Assembly (NCBI RefSeq): GCF_040744945.1
Contig: NZ_CP160453.1
Coordinates: forward strand, 4,464,001 to 4,528,000
DNA length: 64,000 nt
From: Saccharothrix sp. HUAS TT1
Lineage (GTDB): Bacteria; Actinomycetota; Actinomycetes; Mycobacteriales; Pseudonocardiaceae
Reading direction: 5' to 3'
A program made the translations under genes and the position numbers. The notes beneath the pieces were generated by a model, which did no database searches, was not told the DNA's origin, and saw only the letters and a program-made list of their open reading frames with translations. Numbering within the stretch: the first letter of the stretch is position 1; every line of letters starts with the position of its first letter. This document shows positions 36,007 through 43,978 of this stretch, piece after piece.

Positions 36007-38097
36007 TCAGGAGGTGGAGCCGGTGACCGACGTGCCGGACTTCGTCACGTGGTAGGTCGCCTTCGCGCCGCTCCAGTAGTGGAACGTCAACGTCACCCGC
36101 GAGCCGTCCGCGACCTCCGCGAAGAACTCGGGCTTCAGCGCGGTGGTGTTGGCGGTGTAGTCCGGGGCGAACGTGACGTCGAACTCCTTGAACGACGTCC
36201 AGTTGTGCGGCCCGGCGTTGGAGCCGTCCGCGTACTTGGCCTCCATCGTGGCGAGCTGGTCGCCGCGGAAGGCGGTCGGGATGGCGAACGCGCTCGTCGT
36301 CCCGGTCGCGTTCTGCAGCACCGGGGCGTCGTGGGTGACCAGGTTGATCCGCCACGGCACGCCCGCCGAGAACCGGGCCGACAGCGTGGCGTTCACGCCG
36401 TACGCCCGCGACCCGCTCAACCGGGTGATCGCGGCGGCCTTGATGGTCAGCTGGTCGCCGCTGACGGTGTAGTCGGTGCCGCGCACCAGGTCGGTGCTGC
36501 CGTGGCGCAGGCCGACGAACGACGTGCCGTTCAGGTTGAGCGTCAGCGACTTGTCGGTGACCGCCGAGGACTTGGCGCTGAACACCTGGTCCGACGAGGC
36601 CGTGCCGGACCGGGTGGTCCAGCTCGACTTGATCTGCGCGATCAGCTCCGGGTCGCTCCACTGGAACGAGGTGCGGCCCAGGTGCTGGCCGTTGTCCCAG
36701 AGCATGGTGGTGATCTTCTTGGTCCGCGCGTAGTGGCCCAGGAACTCGAAGAACTTCAGCTTCTCGCCCTGCTGGACCGTGCCGGTGTGCCGGTCGAAGC
36801 CGAGCAGGCCGTACTCGCCGAGGATCACCGGGATGCCCCGGGACACGAACGCGGTGGCCACCCGGTCGAACGAGTCGGTCAGGTCCTTCTGCACGGCGGC
36901 GTCGAACCTGGTGCCGCCCGCCACGTTCACGCTGAACGGCCAGTAGCCGTAGAAGTGGAACGTCGCGATCAGGTTCGGGTCGTTCAGCGCGGTGAACGTG
37001 GCCACCAGCTCGTCCACCCGGGCCTGCTCGGACGACGTGTGCAGGGTGGGCAGCACGAGCAGGCGGGTGGCGTTGTTGCCGCCCGAGGCGCGCACGATCC
37101 GGTGGAACGACTTGTTCAGCTCGTCCAGCAGCTGCGCGTTCTGCGCGTCACCGGAGCTGTTGGCGAACTGCGGCTCGTTGACGCTCTCCAGCATCAGCTT
37201 CGGCGAGGCGTCCCGGAACGCGGAGGCGAGCTGCGTCCAGGCCGCGTTGTAGCGGGCCAGCACGGTGGTCCGGTCGGTCGGCATCGCGTTGATCCACTGC
37301 CACGAGTCGTGGTGGATGTTGATCATCACGTAGAAGCCGTCGGCCAACGCCCAGCCGACCACCTCCTTGACCCGCGCCAGGTACGCCGCCTCGATGGTGT
37401 AGTTCGGCGCGCCGCCCTGGTGCGCGCTCCACGTCACCGGGATGCGGATGCTCTTGAAGCCCTGCGCCCGGACGTTGTCGAGCAGCGCCTCGGTGATCCG
37501 CGGGTTGCCCCACGCGGTCTCGTCGGAGCCGACGGCGTCGAGCGAGTTGCCGAGGTTCCAGCCCGGCTGCATCTCCGCGACCCGCGCCATGGCGTCGCCC
37601 GCCGGCGGGGTGGTCGTGGTGGTCGTCGTCGTGGTGGTGGTCGTGGTCGACGTCGGCGTGGTGCTGCCGGTGCAGGTCACGCCGTTGAGCGCGAACGACG
37701 TCGGAGCCGTGTTCGAGCCCGTCCACGAGCCGTTGAAGCCGAACGAGACCGTGCCGTTGGTCGGGATGCCCGCGTTGTAGCCGACGTTGGTCGCGGTGAC
37801 CTGGCTGCCCGACGACGTGACCGTGGCGTTCCACGCCTGGGTGACCGCCTGGCCGGACGGGAACGTCCACGTCAGCCGCCACCCGTTGATCGGGTCGCCC
37901 AGGTTGGTGATGCCGACGTTGCCGGAGAAGCCGCCCTGCCACTGGGTCGGGACCGAGTACGCCACCCGGCAACCCGCCGCCGCCTGGGCGTCGGTCACCG
38001 CGACAACACCCACGCCGGCGAGCAACGAGGCCATTCCGGTCGCCAGCAGGCCGACCCGCCGGCGAATTCTTCTCAGTGTGCCGCGCATATCGGACAT
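36007..38097 (-). CDS. Secreted multidomain beta-glucanase: CBM2 - GH5 - X2 - CBM46-like
   Basis: The protein is 696 residues from ATG 38097 (AGGAG at -5). An Arg-rich signal peptide to about residue 40 is followed by a CBM2 cellulose-binding domain (GCRVAYSVPTQWQGGFSGNV to FALNGVTC, with a Cys pair at its ends), a poly-Thr linker, and a GH5 catalytic barrel (QPGWNLGNSLDAV, INIHHDSW, acid/base Glu in SVNEPQ near 305, nucleophile Glu in ILGEYGLLG near 425). Then comes an Ig-like X2 module (LTLNLNGTSFVGLRHG) and a C-terminal domain resembling CBM46 (HNWTSFKEFDVTF to VTLTFHYWSG). The GH5-X2-CBM46 order is known from xyloglucan/mixed-glucan-active subfamily GH5_4 enzymes. The upstream region has repeated GTCGAA-N4-TTCGAC sites. 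Confidence 0.93.
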   Translation of the reverse strand: MSDMRGTLRRIRRRVGLLATGMASLLAGVGVVAVTDAQAAAGCRVAYSVPTQWQGGFSGNVGITNLGDPINGWRLTWTFPSGQAVTQAWNATVTSSGSQVTATNVGYNAGIPTNGTVSFGFNGSWTGSNTAPTSFALNGVTCTGSTTPTSTTTTTTTTTTTTTPPAGDAMARVAEMQPGWNLGNSLDAVGSDETAWGNPRITEALLDNVRAQGFKSIRIPVTWSAHQGGAPNYTIEAAYLARVKEVVGWALADGFYVMINIHHDSWQWINAMPTDRTTVLARYNAAWTQLASAFRDASPKLMLESVNEPQFANSSGDAQNAQLLDELNKSFHRIVRASGGNNATRLLVLPTLHTSSEQARVDELVATFTALNDPNLIATFHFYGYWPFSVNVAGGTRFDAAVQKDLTDSFDRVATAFVSRGIPVILGEYGLLGFDRHTGTVQQGEKLKFFEFLGHYARTKKITTMLWDNGQHLGRTSFQWSDPELIAQIKSSWTTRSGTASSDQVFSAKSSAVTDKSLTLNLNGTSFVGLRHGSTDLVRGTDYTVSGDQLTIKAAAITRLSGSRAYGVNATLSARFSAGVPWRINLVTHDAPVLQNATGTTSAFAIPTAFRGDQLATMEAKYADGSNAGPHNWTSFKEFDVTFAPDYTANTTALKPEFFAEVADGSRVTLTFHYWSGAKATYHVTKSGTSVTGSTS

Positions 38098-38473
38098 GAC
38101 GCTCCTAGTGATCGCGTGCGGCAGCGGGAGGGGTGGGAACCGAACGCGCGGACGGCGGCCGGTCGCAGTGGGAAATGCGCCGGTCGACACCCGGCGCACC
38201 CGCGCGCCACGACCGTCGGACCGGGCGCGGCGGCGTGTTCCGGCGCTGCCTCGCCATGATGTTGGCGGTCCCGGATGGGCGGCGCAAGGGTTTCGACGGG
38301 AATCGACTCCGAGTCGCCGGCGGTGAATGCGGAATTCGCTGACGGGGTCGAAATCATTCGACTCGGAATCCGTTCGGCGTTCGACGGGGCGGTCGAACGC
38401 GTTCGACGATCCCGGTGGTCGGACCCCCGGGATCGCCCGATCGTGGCGCGGTGGCCGTCGATAGGTTGCCGCC
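38098..38473. other. Divergent intergenic region between glucanase and 38474 gene
   Basis: Besides the operator pair, this 376-base region holds a glucanase-proximal part rich in short frames without ribosome sites. A TAGGTT box (38463-38468) close before GTG 38474 suggests a leaderless start. No conserved RNA was recognised. Confidence 0.4.
38347..38407. promoter_or_regulatory. Operator pair GTCGAA-N4-TTCGAC
   Basis: Two 16-base inverted repeats with identical half-sites and spacing stand at 38347-38362 (spacer ATCA) and 38392-38407 (spacer CGCG, making it a perfect palindrome), 45 bases apart. Further TTCGAC half-sites occur at 38292-38297 and 38380-38385. They lie between the divergent glucanase and binding-protein-like genes. 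Confidence 0.65.
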
Positions 38474-39517
38474 GTGCTGCTCCCGAAGATCGGGGTCGTC
38501 CTCGCGACGACCGGACGGCTCGCGGACCTCGGCGCGCCGGTGGAGTTCGTCGCCACCCGCCTGACGTGGCCCGTCGAGGTGCTGCTGCGCGACAGCGGCT
38601 CGACGCCCGAGGGCGCGCGTGCGGCGACGGCGTCGCTGGTCGAGGCGGGCGTCCGGGTCGTGCTGACGTCGGGCGGCACGGCGACGCTGCCCGCGGTGGT
38701 GGACGCCTGCGCCGAGCTCGACGTGCCGTGCCTGTCCACGTCGCTGCCCTGGCAGGTGTTCGACGCCGGTCGGCGGTCGGGCGCGGCGTTCCACTTCTGC
38801 TGGGGCGTGGACGACATCGCGACCGTGTTCGCCGACCTGTGGGAACACCTCGGCCCGGAGCGGACCGTCGGGTGCGTGTGGAACGACGGGCCGCAGGGCG
38901 CCGCGCTGCGGAAGTGGTTCGCGCCCGTCGCCACCGCGCGCGGGCACCACCTGGTCGACCTGCGGTACCGGGAGGGCAGCGGCTCGGTGCCCGGCGTCGG
39001 CGACGTCGAGGTGGTGACCAGCGCCGCGACCGCCGCCGACCTCGCCGCCGTGGTGCGCGCCCGCCGTCCCTGGCTGGTGACGTGCTCGCGGTGGCTGACC
39101 TACCCGTTCGGCGTCTCCCGGCACGGGTTGGACCGGGTCGCGACGATCGTGTCCTGGACGCCGGGGCACGAGCACGTCGGCCGCGGCGGGCGGACGCCGC
39201 GCGACCTGGCCCGCGCCTACGAGGGGGCGACCGGCTCGCCGTGGCTGCAGCCGCTCGGGCTCGCCCACGCGCTGTTCGAGGTGGCGGTGCACGCCGTGGG
39301 CGAGGCCGACGCGTCCACCACCGTCGCCGACGTGCTGGCGCGGACGCGGCTGGCGACCGTCGCCGGGGTGCTCGACTGGACCGCGGGACCCGCGCCCGGC
39401 GTGGCCACCGTCCCGTTGGCGGGAGGGCAGTGGCGCGCCGGCCCGCGGCCGTCGCTGGCGGTCGTGGACAACCGGCGCTCGCCGCTCGTCCCGGTGTCCG
39501 GCGAGCTGGAGTTCTAG
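38474..39517 (+). CDS. Periplasmic-binding-protein-fold (Peripla_BP_6/LivJ-like) protein without signal peptide
   Basis: The 347-residue protein resembles the receptor domain of branched-chain amino acid or amide binding proteins: PKIGVVLATTGRLADLGAPVEF at the start, GVRVVLTSGGTATLPAVVDACAELDVPCLST in the middle, and WAF-type Trp-rich segments. Usually such proteins are lipoproteins, yet here no signal peptide, lipobox or membrane segment is found after GTG 38474, and no permease or ATPase genes are adjacent. It may be a cytosolic sensor, or the true start may have been lost. It shares an upstream region with repeated operators with the divergent glucanase. Its stop shares CTAG with the convergent gene. 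Confidence 0.8.
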   Translation: MLLPKIGVVLATTGRLADLGAPVEFVATRLTWPVEVLLRDSGSTPEGARAATASLVEAGVRVVLTSGGTATLPAVVDACAELDVPCLSTSLPWQVFDAGRRSGAAFHFCWGVDDIATVFADLWEHLGPERTVGCVWNDGPQGAALRKWFAPVATARGHHLVDLRYREGSGSVPGVGDVEVVTSAATAADLAAVVRARRPWLVTCSRWLTYPFGVSRHGLDRVATIVSWTPGHEHVGRGGRTPRDLARAYEGATGSPWLQPLGLAHALFEVAVHAVGEADASTTVADVLARTRLATVAGVLDWTAGPAPGVATVPLAGGQWRAGPRPSLAVVDNRRSPLVPVSGELEF

Positions 39518-39996
39518 CCGGTGACCAGGGTGAGGGTGAACCGGTAGCCGACGCCCTGGCCGTCCGCCCGCACGGCCCTGCCCTCGCCGCGCGCGTCGGC
39601 GTAGGCGCCGGTGCCGCCCAGGACGGCCACCGGCGCGTCCTCGAAGCCCGCCGCGATGGACCTGTACTCCCGCATCCCGGACAGGTGCAGCTCGCCGTCG
39701 GCCAGCCGGAACGTGGACGCGCAGTGCGCGGTCACCGCCGGCGGCACGGTCGTCGAGACCGCCACCACGCCGCAGTGCGAGTAGCCCTCGCCGACCTTGG
39801 TGGCGCCGTCGGGCCGGAACAGGTCGCCGCCGCTGACGAAACCGGCGCCGACCGCGGGCGCGGGCGGCGCCGACATCAGCGTCCGCTTCGTCACCACCTC
39901 CACGGTCACCTCCTCGGTGGGGGGCGCGGCGCGCACCTGGTCGGCGCCGACGAGACCGCCGACGAGCGCGAGGACGAGCCAGCGGTTGACCTGCAC
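39514..39996 (-). CDS. Secreted small beta-barrel protein, allene-oxide-cyclase/dirigent-like
   Basis: The protein is 160 residues with a signal peptide (MQVNRWLVLALVGGLVGADQVRA). The mature part shows VGAGFVSGGDLF, one Cys pair (SHCGVV, TAHCAS) and the GGTGAYADARGEGRAV motif that is characteristic of the allene oxide cyclase/dirigent barrel family, ending in GVGYRFTLTLV. Such extracytoplasmic proteins are widespread in actinomycetes and mostly unstudied; a role in guiding oxidised phenolics or lipids is possible but not shown. Its stop overlaps that of the convergent gene. Confidence 0.78.
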   Translation of the reverse strand: MQVNRWLVLALVGGLVGADQVRAAPPTEEVTVEVVTKRTLMSAPPAPAVGAGFVSGGDLFRPDGATKVGEGYSHCGVVAVSTTVPPAVTAHCASTFRLADGELHLSGMREYRSIAAGFEDAPVAVLGGTGAYADARGEGRAVRADGQGVGYRFTLTLVTG

Positions 39997-40107
39997 GACG
40001 GCACCTCCGGGGTGGCGCGGGAATCCCCTTTCGCCGCAAGGTAGTTCGGTTATCGGGGCTGCGGTCGGTCAACTCCACGTTCGACTGAAAATTGAGCAAC
40101 GAACGTG

Positions 40108-40144
40108 TGAAGCGGCTTCACTCGACCGAGTGGTGATCACACAT
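40108..40144. promoter_or_regulatory. Cluster of three palindromes upstream of the SDR gene
   Basis: GTGAAGC-G-GCTTCAC (40108-40122), CACTCG-AC-CGAGTG (40120-40133) and GTGATCAC (about 40135-40142) follow one another without gaps, 75-110 bases before ATG 40217. They are likely regulator sites. Confidence 0.5.
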
Positions 40145-40216
40145 GTGAACATTCTCGGGAATCACTGGGCCGACGAGCGGATCGACCCGGGGGAATCGCG
40201 CTGATAAGACCGTGGC

Positions 40217-40861
40217 ATGACGAGGACAGCGGTCGTGACCGGTGGTGGCACGGGTATCGGCAAGGCGGTAGCGGAGGTGGGTGCCCGCGCGGTCGCGTTC
40301 GACGCCACCGACCCGGCTCAGGTGGAGGCGGCGCCGGCCGAGCTGCCCGAGCGGGTGGACGTGCTGGTGAACAACGCCGGCGGCAACGCGGCCCGCCGCC
40401 TTCCCGCGCCGGAGGGGTTGGCGGACGTGCGCGGGCTGTGGCCGGCGAACTTCGAGTCGAACGTGCTGAGCGCCGTGCTGGTGACCGCCGCCCTGGAGCC
40501 GCGGCTGGCCGACGACGCCAGGGTGGTCACGATCGGCTCCATCGCGGCCCGGCGGGGGTCCGGTGGCTACGGGGCGGCGAAGGCCGCCGTCGAGGCGTGG
40601 ACCGCGGACCTGGCGTTCGCGCTGGGCGGTCGCGGCATCACGGTCAACGTGGTCGCGCCGGGGGTGACCGAGGAGACCGAGTTCTTCGGCGGGACGCTGT
40701 CCCCGGAGCGCCGCCGGAAGCTGGTGGGCAACCCCGCCAACGGCCGCGCGGGCAAGCCGTCCGACGTCGCCGCCGCGGTCGCGTTCCTGACCTCGCCGGA
40801 CGCGGGCCACATCACCGGCCAGGTCATCGGCGTGAACGGCGGCTCCGGCCTGGGCCGCTGA
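40217..40861 (+). CDS. Short-chain dehydrogenase/reductase with an N-terminal internal deletion
   Basis: The 214-residue SDR has TGGGTGIGK (nucleotide loop), VLVNNAGGN, Ser in TIGSIAARRG, the YGAAK catalytic Tyr/Lys pair and the C-terminal DAGHITGQVIGVNGG. Classical SDRs are about 245 residues. Here GIGKAVAE is joined directly to VGARAVAFDATDP, so about 28 residues comprising the end of helix A, strand beta-2 and helix B are absent; this part normally decides NAD or NADP binding. The frame and codon use remain normal. Activity is uncertain. Confidence 0.88.
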   Translation: MTRTAVVTGGGTGIGKAVAEVGARAVAFDATDPAQVEAAPAELPERVDVLVNNAGGNAARRLPAPEGLADVRGLWPANFESNVLSAVLVTAALEPRLADDARVVTIGSIAARRGSGGYGAAKAAVEAWTADLAFALGGRGITVNVVAPGVTEETEFFGGTLSPERRRKLVGNPANGRAGKPSDVAAAVAFLTSPDAGHITGQVIGVNGGSGLGR

Positions 40862-41259
40862 CCCACCACCCGCCCACTGACTGCCCGCCCGCCCACCCGC
40901 TGCCGCCTACCCGCTGCCGCCGACCCCGCCGCCGACCGACTACCCGCCGACCTGTCCGGCGCCGCCGTTCGCCGATCCCGCTCGGCGGCGCCGCCGCCGA
41001 GCGTCGACGCGCTGTCCCGCGCACCCGATCCGGATGATCGACCACATGGCCGAGGGGGTTTCCTCAAGCGGCCGCAGCGGGGCGTGCCGCCGGCCGACCG
41101 GGACGTCGAACGGCTGCTCGACCGCTGCCGCGACTACCGCACCCCCGGTTGCACCCGGCCCGGGAGAACCCCCTCCGGGCGATCACGGAACTCGGTAACG
41201 TGGGCGAAGCGAATGCTTTTCAACGCGACGATTTCACGCCAATCCGGGGGGAGCAGGCG
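40862..41259. other. Intergenic region with simple C-rich repeats
   Basis: The first 80 bases are CCGCCCGCC/CTGCCGCC microsatellite-like sequence. The rest has no convincing gene; the part at 41200-41245 is richer in A and T and precedes the ribosome site of the gene starting at 41260. Confidence 0.4.
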
Positions 41260-42615
41260 ATGGACATCGACCACTGGCAGCACCGACTCGCCGAACTGTG
41301 CGAGGCGCACCAGGTGCCCGGAGCGTCACTGGCGGTCCTGGTCGACGGGGAGGTCCACGAGTGGGCCGCCGGCGTGCTGCACCGCGGCACCGGGGTGCCG
41401 GTCACGACCGACTCGTTGTTCCAGATCGGCTCGATCACCAAGCTGTACACGGCCACGCTGATCATGCAGCTCGTCGCCGAGGGGAGGCTCGACCTGGACG
41501 CCCCGGTGGTGTCCGTGCTCACCGGGTTCGCGGTGGCCGACCCGGCGGCGACCAAGACCATCACGACCCGCCAGCTGCTGTGCCACACCAGCGGCATGGA
41601 CGGCGACTTCTTCCACGACACCGGGCGCGGCGACGACTGCCTGGCGGCCTACGTCGCGGCGTGCGCCGGGTTGCGCCAGAACCACCCGCCGGGCGCCACG
41701 ATGTCCTACTGCAACAGCGGGTTCACCGTGCTCGGCCGGATCGTCGAGGTGCTGACCGACCAGGTCTGGGACGACGCGCTGCGGGAACGCCTGCTCGACC
41801 CCATCGGCGCCGACCGCACGGCGACGCTGCCGGAGGACGTGCTGCGGTTCCGCTCGGCCCTCGGCCACCTCGGCGAACCCGGCGACGAGCCGGTGCCCTC
41901 CCGGGTGTGGGGCCTGGCCCGCTCGGTCGGACCGGCCGGGACGATCAACGCCACCGCCGCCGACGTGCTCCGCTTCGCGCGGGTGCACCTGGACGGCGGC
42001 CTGGCGGCGGACGGCACGCGGGTGCTGGCCGCCGAGCAGGTGGCCGCGATGCGGGAGCCCCAGGTCGAGATGCCCGCCCGCGCGGCCACCCGCACGTGCT
42101 GGGGCCTGGGCTGGGCGCTGTTCGACTGGCCGGGCGGTCCCGTCATCGGCCACGACGGCGCGACGGTCGGCCAGAAGGCGTTCCTGCGGGTGGTGCCGGC
42201 GGCCGGGGTCGCGATCGCGCTGCTGACCAACGGCGGCGTGCCCGCGGAGGTCTACCAGCGGCTGTTCACCGAGCTGCTGACCGAGCACGCGGGCGTCGTG
42301 GTGCCGCGGTTCGAGCCGCCCGCCGAGCCGCCCGAGGTGGACCTGTCCCGCTACGTCGGCTGGTACCCGCGCGAGGGCTACGAGGTGGAGGTGACCGTGC
42401 GGGACGGGCGGCTGCGCCTGCGCGGGGAGAGCACCGGCGAGCTGGCCGAGATCAACGCGGTGACCCACGCCGACCTGGTGCCGGTGCGGGAGGGCCTGTT
42501 CGCGGCCCGGCGCAACGCGCACGAGCCGTGGGCGCCGGTGGTCTTCTACCCGCTGCCGGACGGCACGCCGTGCCTGCACTTCGGGATGCGCGCGGCGGCG
42601 AGGAGCGAGGACTAG
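41260..42615 (+). CDS. Serine hydrolase, PBP/beta-lactamase class C family with C-terminal lipocalin-like domain
   Basis: The protein is 451 residues from ATG 41260 (GGGGGAG upstream). Motifs: S58-I-T-K61, Y150-C-N152 and HDG near 303. It has no signal peptide, and a C-terminal beta domain (LSRYVGWYPREGYEVEVTVRDGRLRLRGES) follows. Its layout closely parallels the hydrolase beside the NRPS, but no NRPS is nearby here, so a general esterase, D-aminopeptidase or unassigned role is equally likely. It ends before a 13-pair terminator. Confidence 0.9.
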   Translation: MDIDHWQHRLAELCEAHQVPGASLAVLVDGEVHEWAAGVLHRGTGVPVTTDSLFQIGSITKLYTATLIMQLVAEGRLDLDAPVVSVLTGFAVADPAATKTITTRQLLCHTSGMDGDFFHDTGRGDDCLAAYVAACAGLRQNHPPGATMSYCNSGFTVLGRIVEVLTDQVWDDALRERLLDPIGADRTATLPEDVLRFRSALGHLGEPGDEPVPSRVWGLARSVGPAGTINATAADVLRFARVHLDGGLAADGTRVLAAEQVAAMREPQVEMPARAATRTCWGLGWALFDWPGGPVIGHDGATVGQKAFLRVVPAAGVAIALLTNGGVPAEVYQRLFTELLTEHAGVVVPRFEPPAEPPEVDLSRYVGWYPREGYEVEVTVRDGRLRLRGESTGELAEINAVTHADLVPVREGLFAARRNAHEPWAPVVFYPLPDGTPCLHFGMRAAARSED

Positions 42616-42622
42616 CCGAGCG

Positions 42623-42655
42623 GCCGGGTTCCGCCGGGCGGCGGCGGAACCCGGC
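42623..42655. terminator. 13-pair bidirectional terminator
   Basis: GCCGGGTTCCGCC (42623-42635) pairs perfectly with GGCGGAACCCGGC (42643-42655) around 7 bases. It lies between the convergent hydrolase and pentapeptide-repeat genes. Confidence 0.85.
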
Positions 42656-42681
42656 GCGGGCTCGAAGGCACGTGGCGCGGG

Positions 42682-43338
42682 TCAGCGGTCCTCGACGACG
42701 ATGCCGAACGCCTGGGCGAAGCTCGGGGCCAGGTCCAGCGCCTGGGCGGAGGTGATCGTCGCGCCGCGCAGCGAGCCGAAGCCGTTGCGGATGCCCAGCT
42801 CGGCGGCGTCGCGCAGGTCCACCTTCGTCAGCTTCACCTGGTCGAACCGGATGTCCTCCAGCGTCGAGCCGGGGAACGAGACCTTGGTCAGGTCGGCCTC
42901 GGTGAAGTCCACGTCGCGCAGCACGCAGTCCACGAACGCGACCTCGCGCAGCGTGGAGCCGCGCAGGTTGACCGAGACGAGCTTGCAGCCGAAGAACGTC
43001 ACCCGGCTCAGCCCCGACCCGAACATCGCCACCCCGGCGAACGCGCTGTTCACCACCTCCGCGTCGAGCCAGCCGCCCTCGGCCAGGTCGGTGCCGATCA
43101 CCTGGACGCCGTGCAGCCACACGTCGTTGAACCGCGACCGGCGCAGCGAGCCGTCGGTGAACTTGACCGCGGCCAGCGCCGACTCGCTGAACCGCACGTT
43201 GTCCGCCGCCTGGCCGGGGAACTCGCGGTCGGCGACGTGCGCGACGTTGTAGTCGCCGCCGGGCCGCAGGTGCTCCTCGTCGTGGCGCTCCAGGTAGGAC
43301 GCGTACGGCAGGTCCGCGAGCGCCCGGGGTTCCCGCAT
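42682..43338 (-). CDS. Pentapeptide-repeat protein
   Basis: The 218-residue protein is built of A(D/N)LXX-type pentapeptide repeats across most of its length: NVRFSESALAAVKFTDGSLRRSRF, VNLRGSTLREVAFVDCVLRDVDFTEADLTKVSF, LEDIRFDQVKLTKVDL. This folds as a right-handed quadrilateral beta-helix. Some family members mimic DNA and protect gyrase (MfpA/Qnr), but most have no known role. ATG 43338 follows GGACGAGG. It is cytosolic by the absence of a signal. Confidence 0.92.
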   Translation of the reverse strand: MREPRALADLPYASYLERHDEEHLRPGGDYNVAHVADREFPGQAADNVRFSESALAAVKFTDGSLRRSRFNDVWLHGVQVIGTDLAEGGWLDAEVVNSAFAGVAMFGSGLSRVTFFGCKLVSVNLRGSTLREVAFVDCVLRDVDFTEADLTKVSFPGSTLEDIRFDQVKLTKVDLRDAAELGIRNGFGSLRGATITSAQALDLAPSFAQAFGIVVEDR

Positions 43339-43465
43339 GCGCACCTCGTCCTGGTCGCCTGTGGACGGTCTTCCGCCCCGTCACTTTCTACACCGGCCGC
43401 CGCGCGCGGATCACCGCGGCCGTTGATCGCGTTGCACCCGTTCGCGGGGCCGGTGGAGGGCCCGT

Positions 43466-43493
43466 CCGGGTTCGAATCCTGGCAGGGGCGCCA
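43466..43493 (+). other. tRNA 3'-end fragment (T arm, acceptor strand, CCA), possible att site
   Basis: CCGGG-TTCGAAT-CCTGG forms a complete T arm with canonical loop, followed by CAGGGGC-G-CCA, which looks like the 3' acceptor strand, discriminator base and CCA. The matching 5' acceptor GCCCCTG, D arm and anticodon arm are not found in the 90 bases upstream. It is therefore a tRNA fragment, as left by site-specific integration. The isotype is not determined. Confidence 0.6.
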
Positions 43494-43546
43494 CGAACCC
43501 CGGCCGGGCGGGAATACCCGGCGCCCGGCGGCGGGTTGGTGCCGAC

Positions 43547-43978
43547 ATGACCGACATGCCGTTCGACCCGCACGCGCTGCTCCAGCAGAGCCGGCTCGGC
43601 GTCCTCGCCACCATCAAGGCCGACGGCCGGCCCCAGCTCTCGCCGGTCATGCCGTCCTACGACCGCGCGGCGGGCGTGATCCGGGTGTCGACCACCGCGG
43701 GCACCGCCAAGGTCGCGAACCTGCGCCGCGACCCGCGGGTGGCGCTGGAGGTCACCAGCGCCGACGGCTGGACCTGGGCCACGGCGGAGGGCACGGCGGC
43801 GCTCGTCGGTCCGGGCGCCGACCCGCACGGCCCCGAGGTGGAGGCGCTGGTCGAGTACTACCGGGCCGCGGCGGGCGAGCACCCCGACTGGGACGAGTAC
43901 CGGTCCGTCATGGTGTCCGACCGCCGGGTGCTGATCACGATCGAGGTCGACCGCGTGTACGGCACCAGGGTGGGCTGA
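43547..43978 (+). CDS. PPOX-class F420-dependent oxidoreductase-like protein
   Basis: The 143-residue split-barrel protein shows LLQQSRLGVLATIKADGRPQLSPVM at the start, RVSTTAGTAKVANLRRDPRVALEV in the middle, and ends VLITIEVDRVYG. This is the pattern of actinobacterial PPOX-class F420-dependent reductases of the pyridoxamine-phosphate-oxidase fold. It should act in the cytosol, reducing an unknown substrate with F420H2 (or using FMN). Its TGA abuts the TCA complement of the nitroreductase stop, so the two convergent genes meet without spacing. Confidence 0.9.
   Translation: MTDMPFDPHALLQQSRLGVLATIKADGRPQLSPVMPSYDRAAGVIRVSTTAGTAKVANLRRDPRVALEVTSADGWTWATAEGTAALVGPGADPHGPEVEALVEYYRAAAGEHPDWDEYRSVMVSDRRVLITIEVDRVYGTRVG

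Noticed and set aside
41084..41461. Separate small gene upstream of the 41260 hydrolase
   Set aside because: The frame overlaps the hydrolase start out of frame and is Arg/Ser/Cys-rich with no ribosome site.
43418..43493. A complete tRNA gene ending at 43493
   Set aside because: The 5' acceptor strand, D arm and anticodon arm cannot be formed in the upstream 90 bases.
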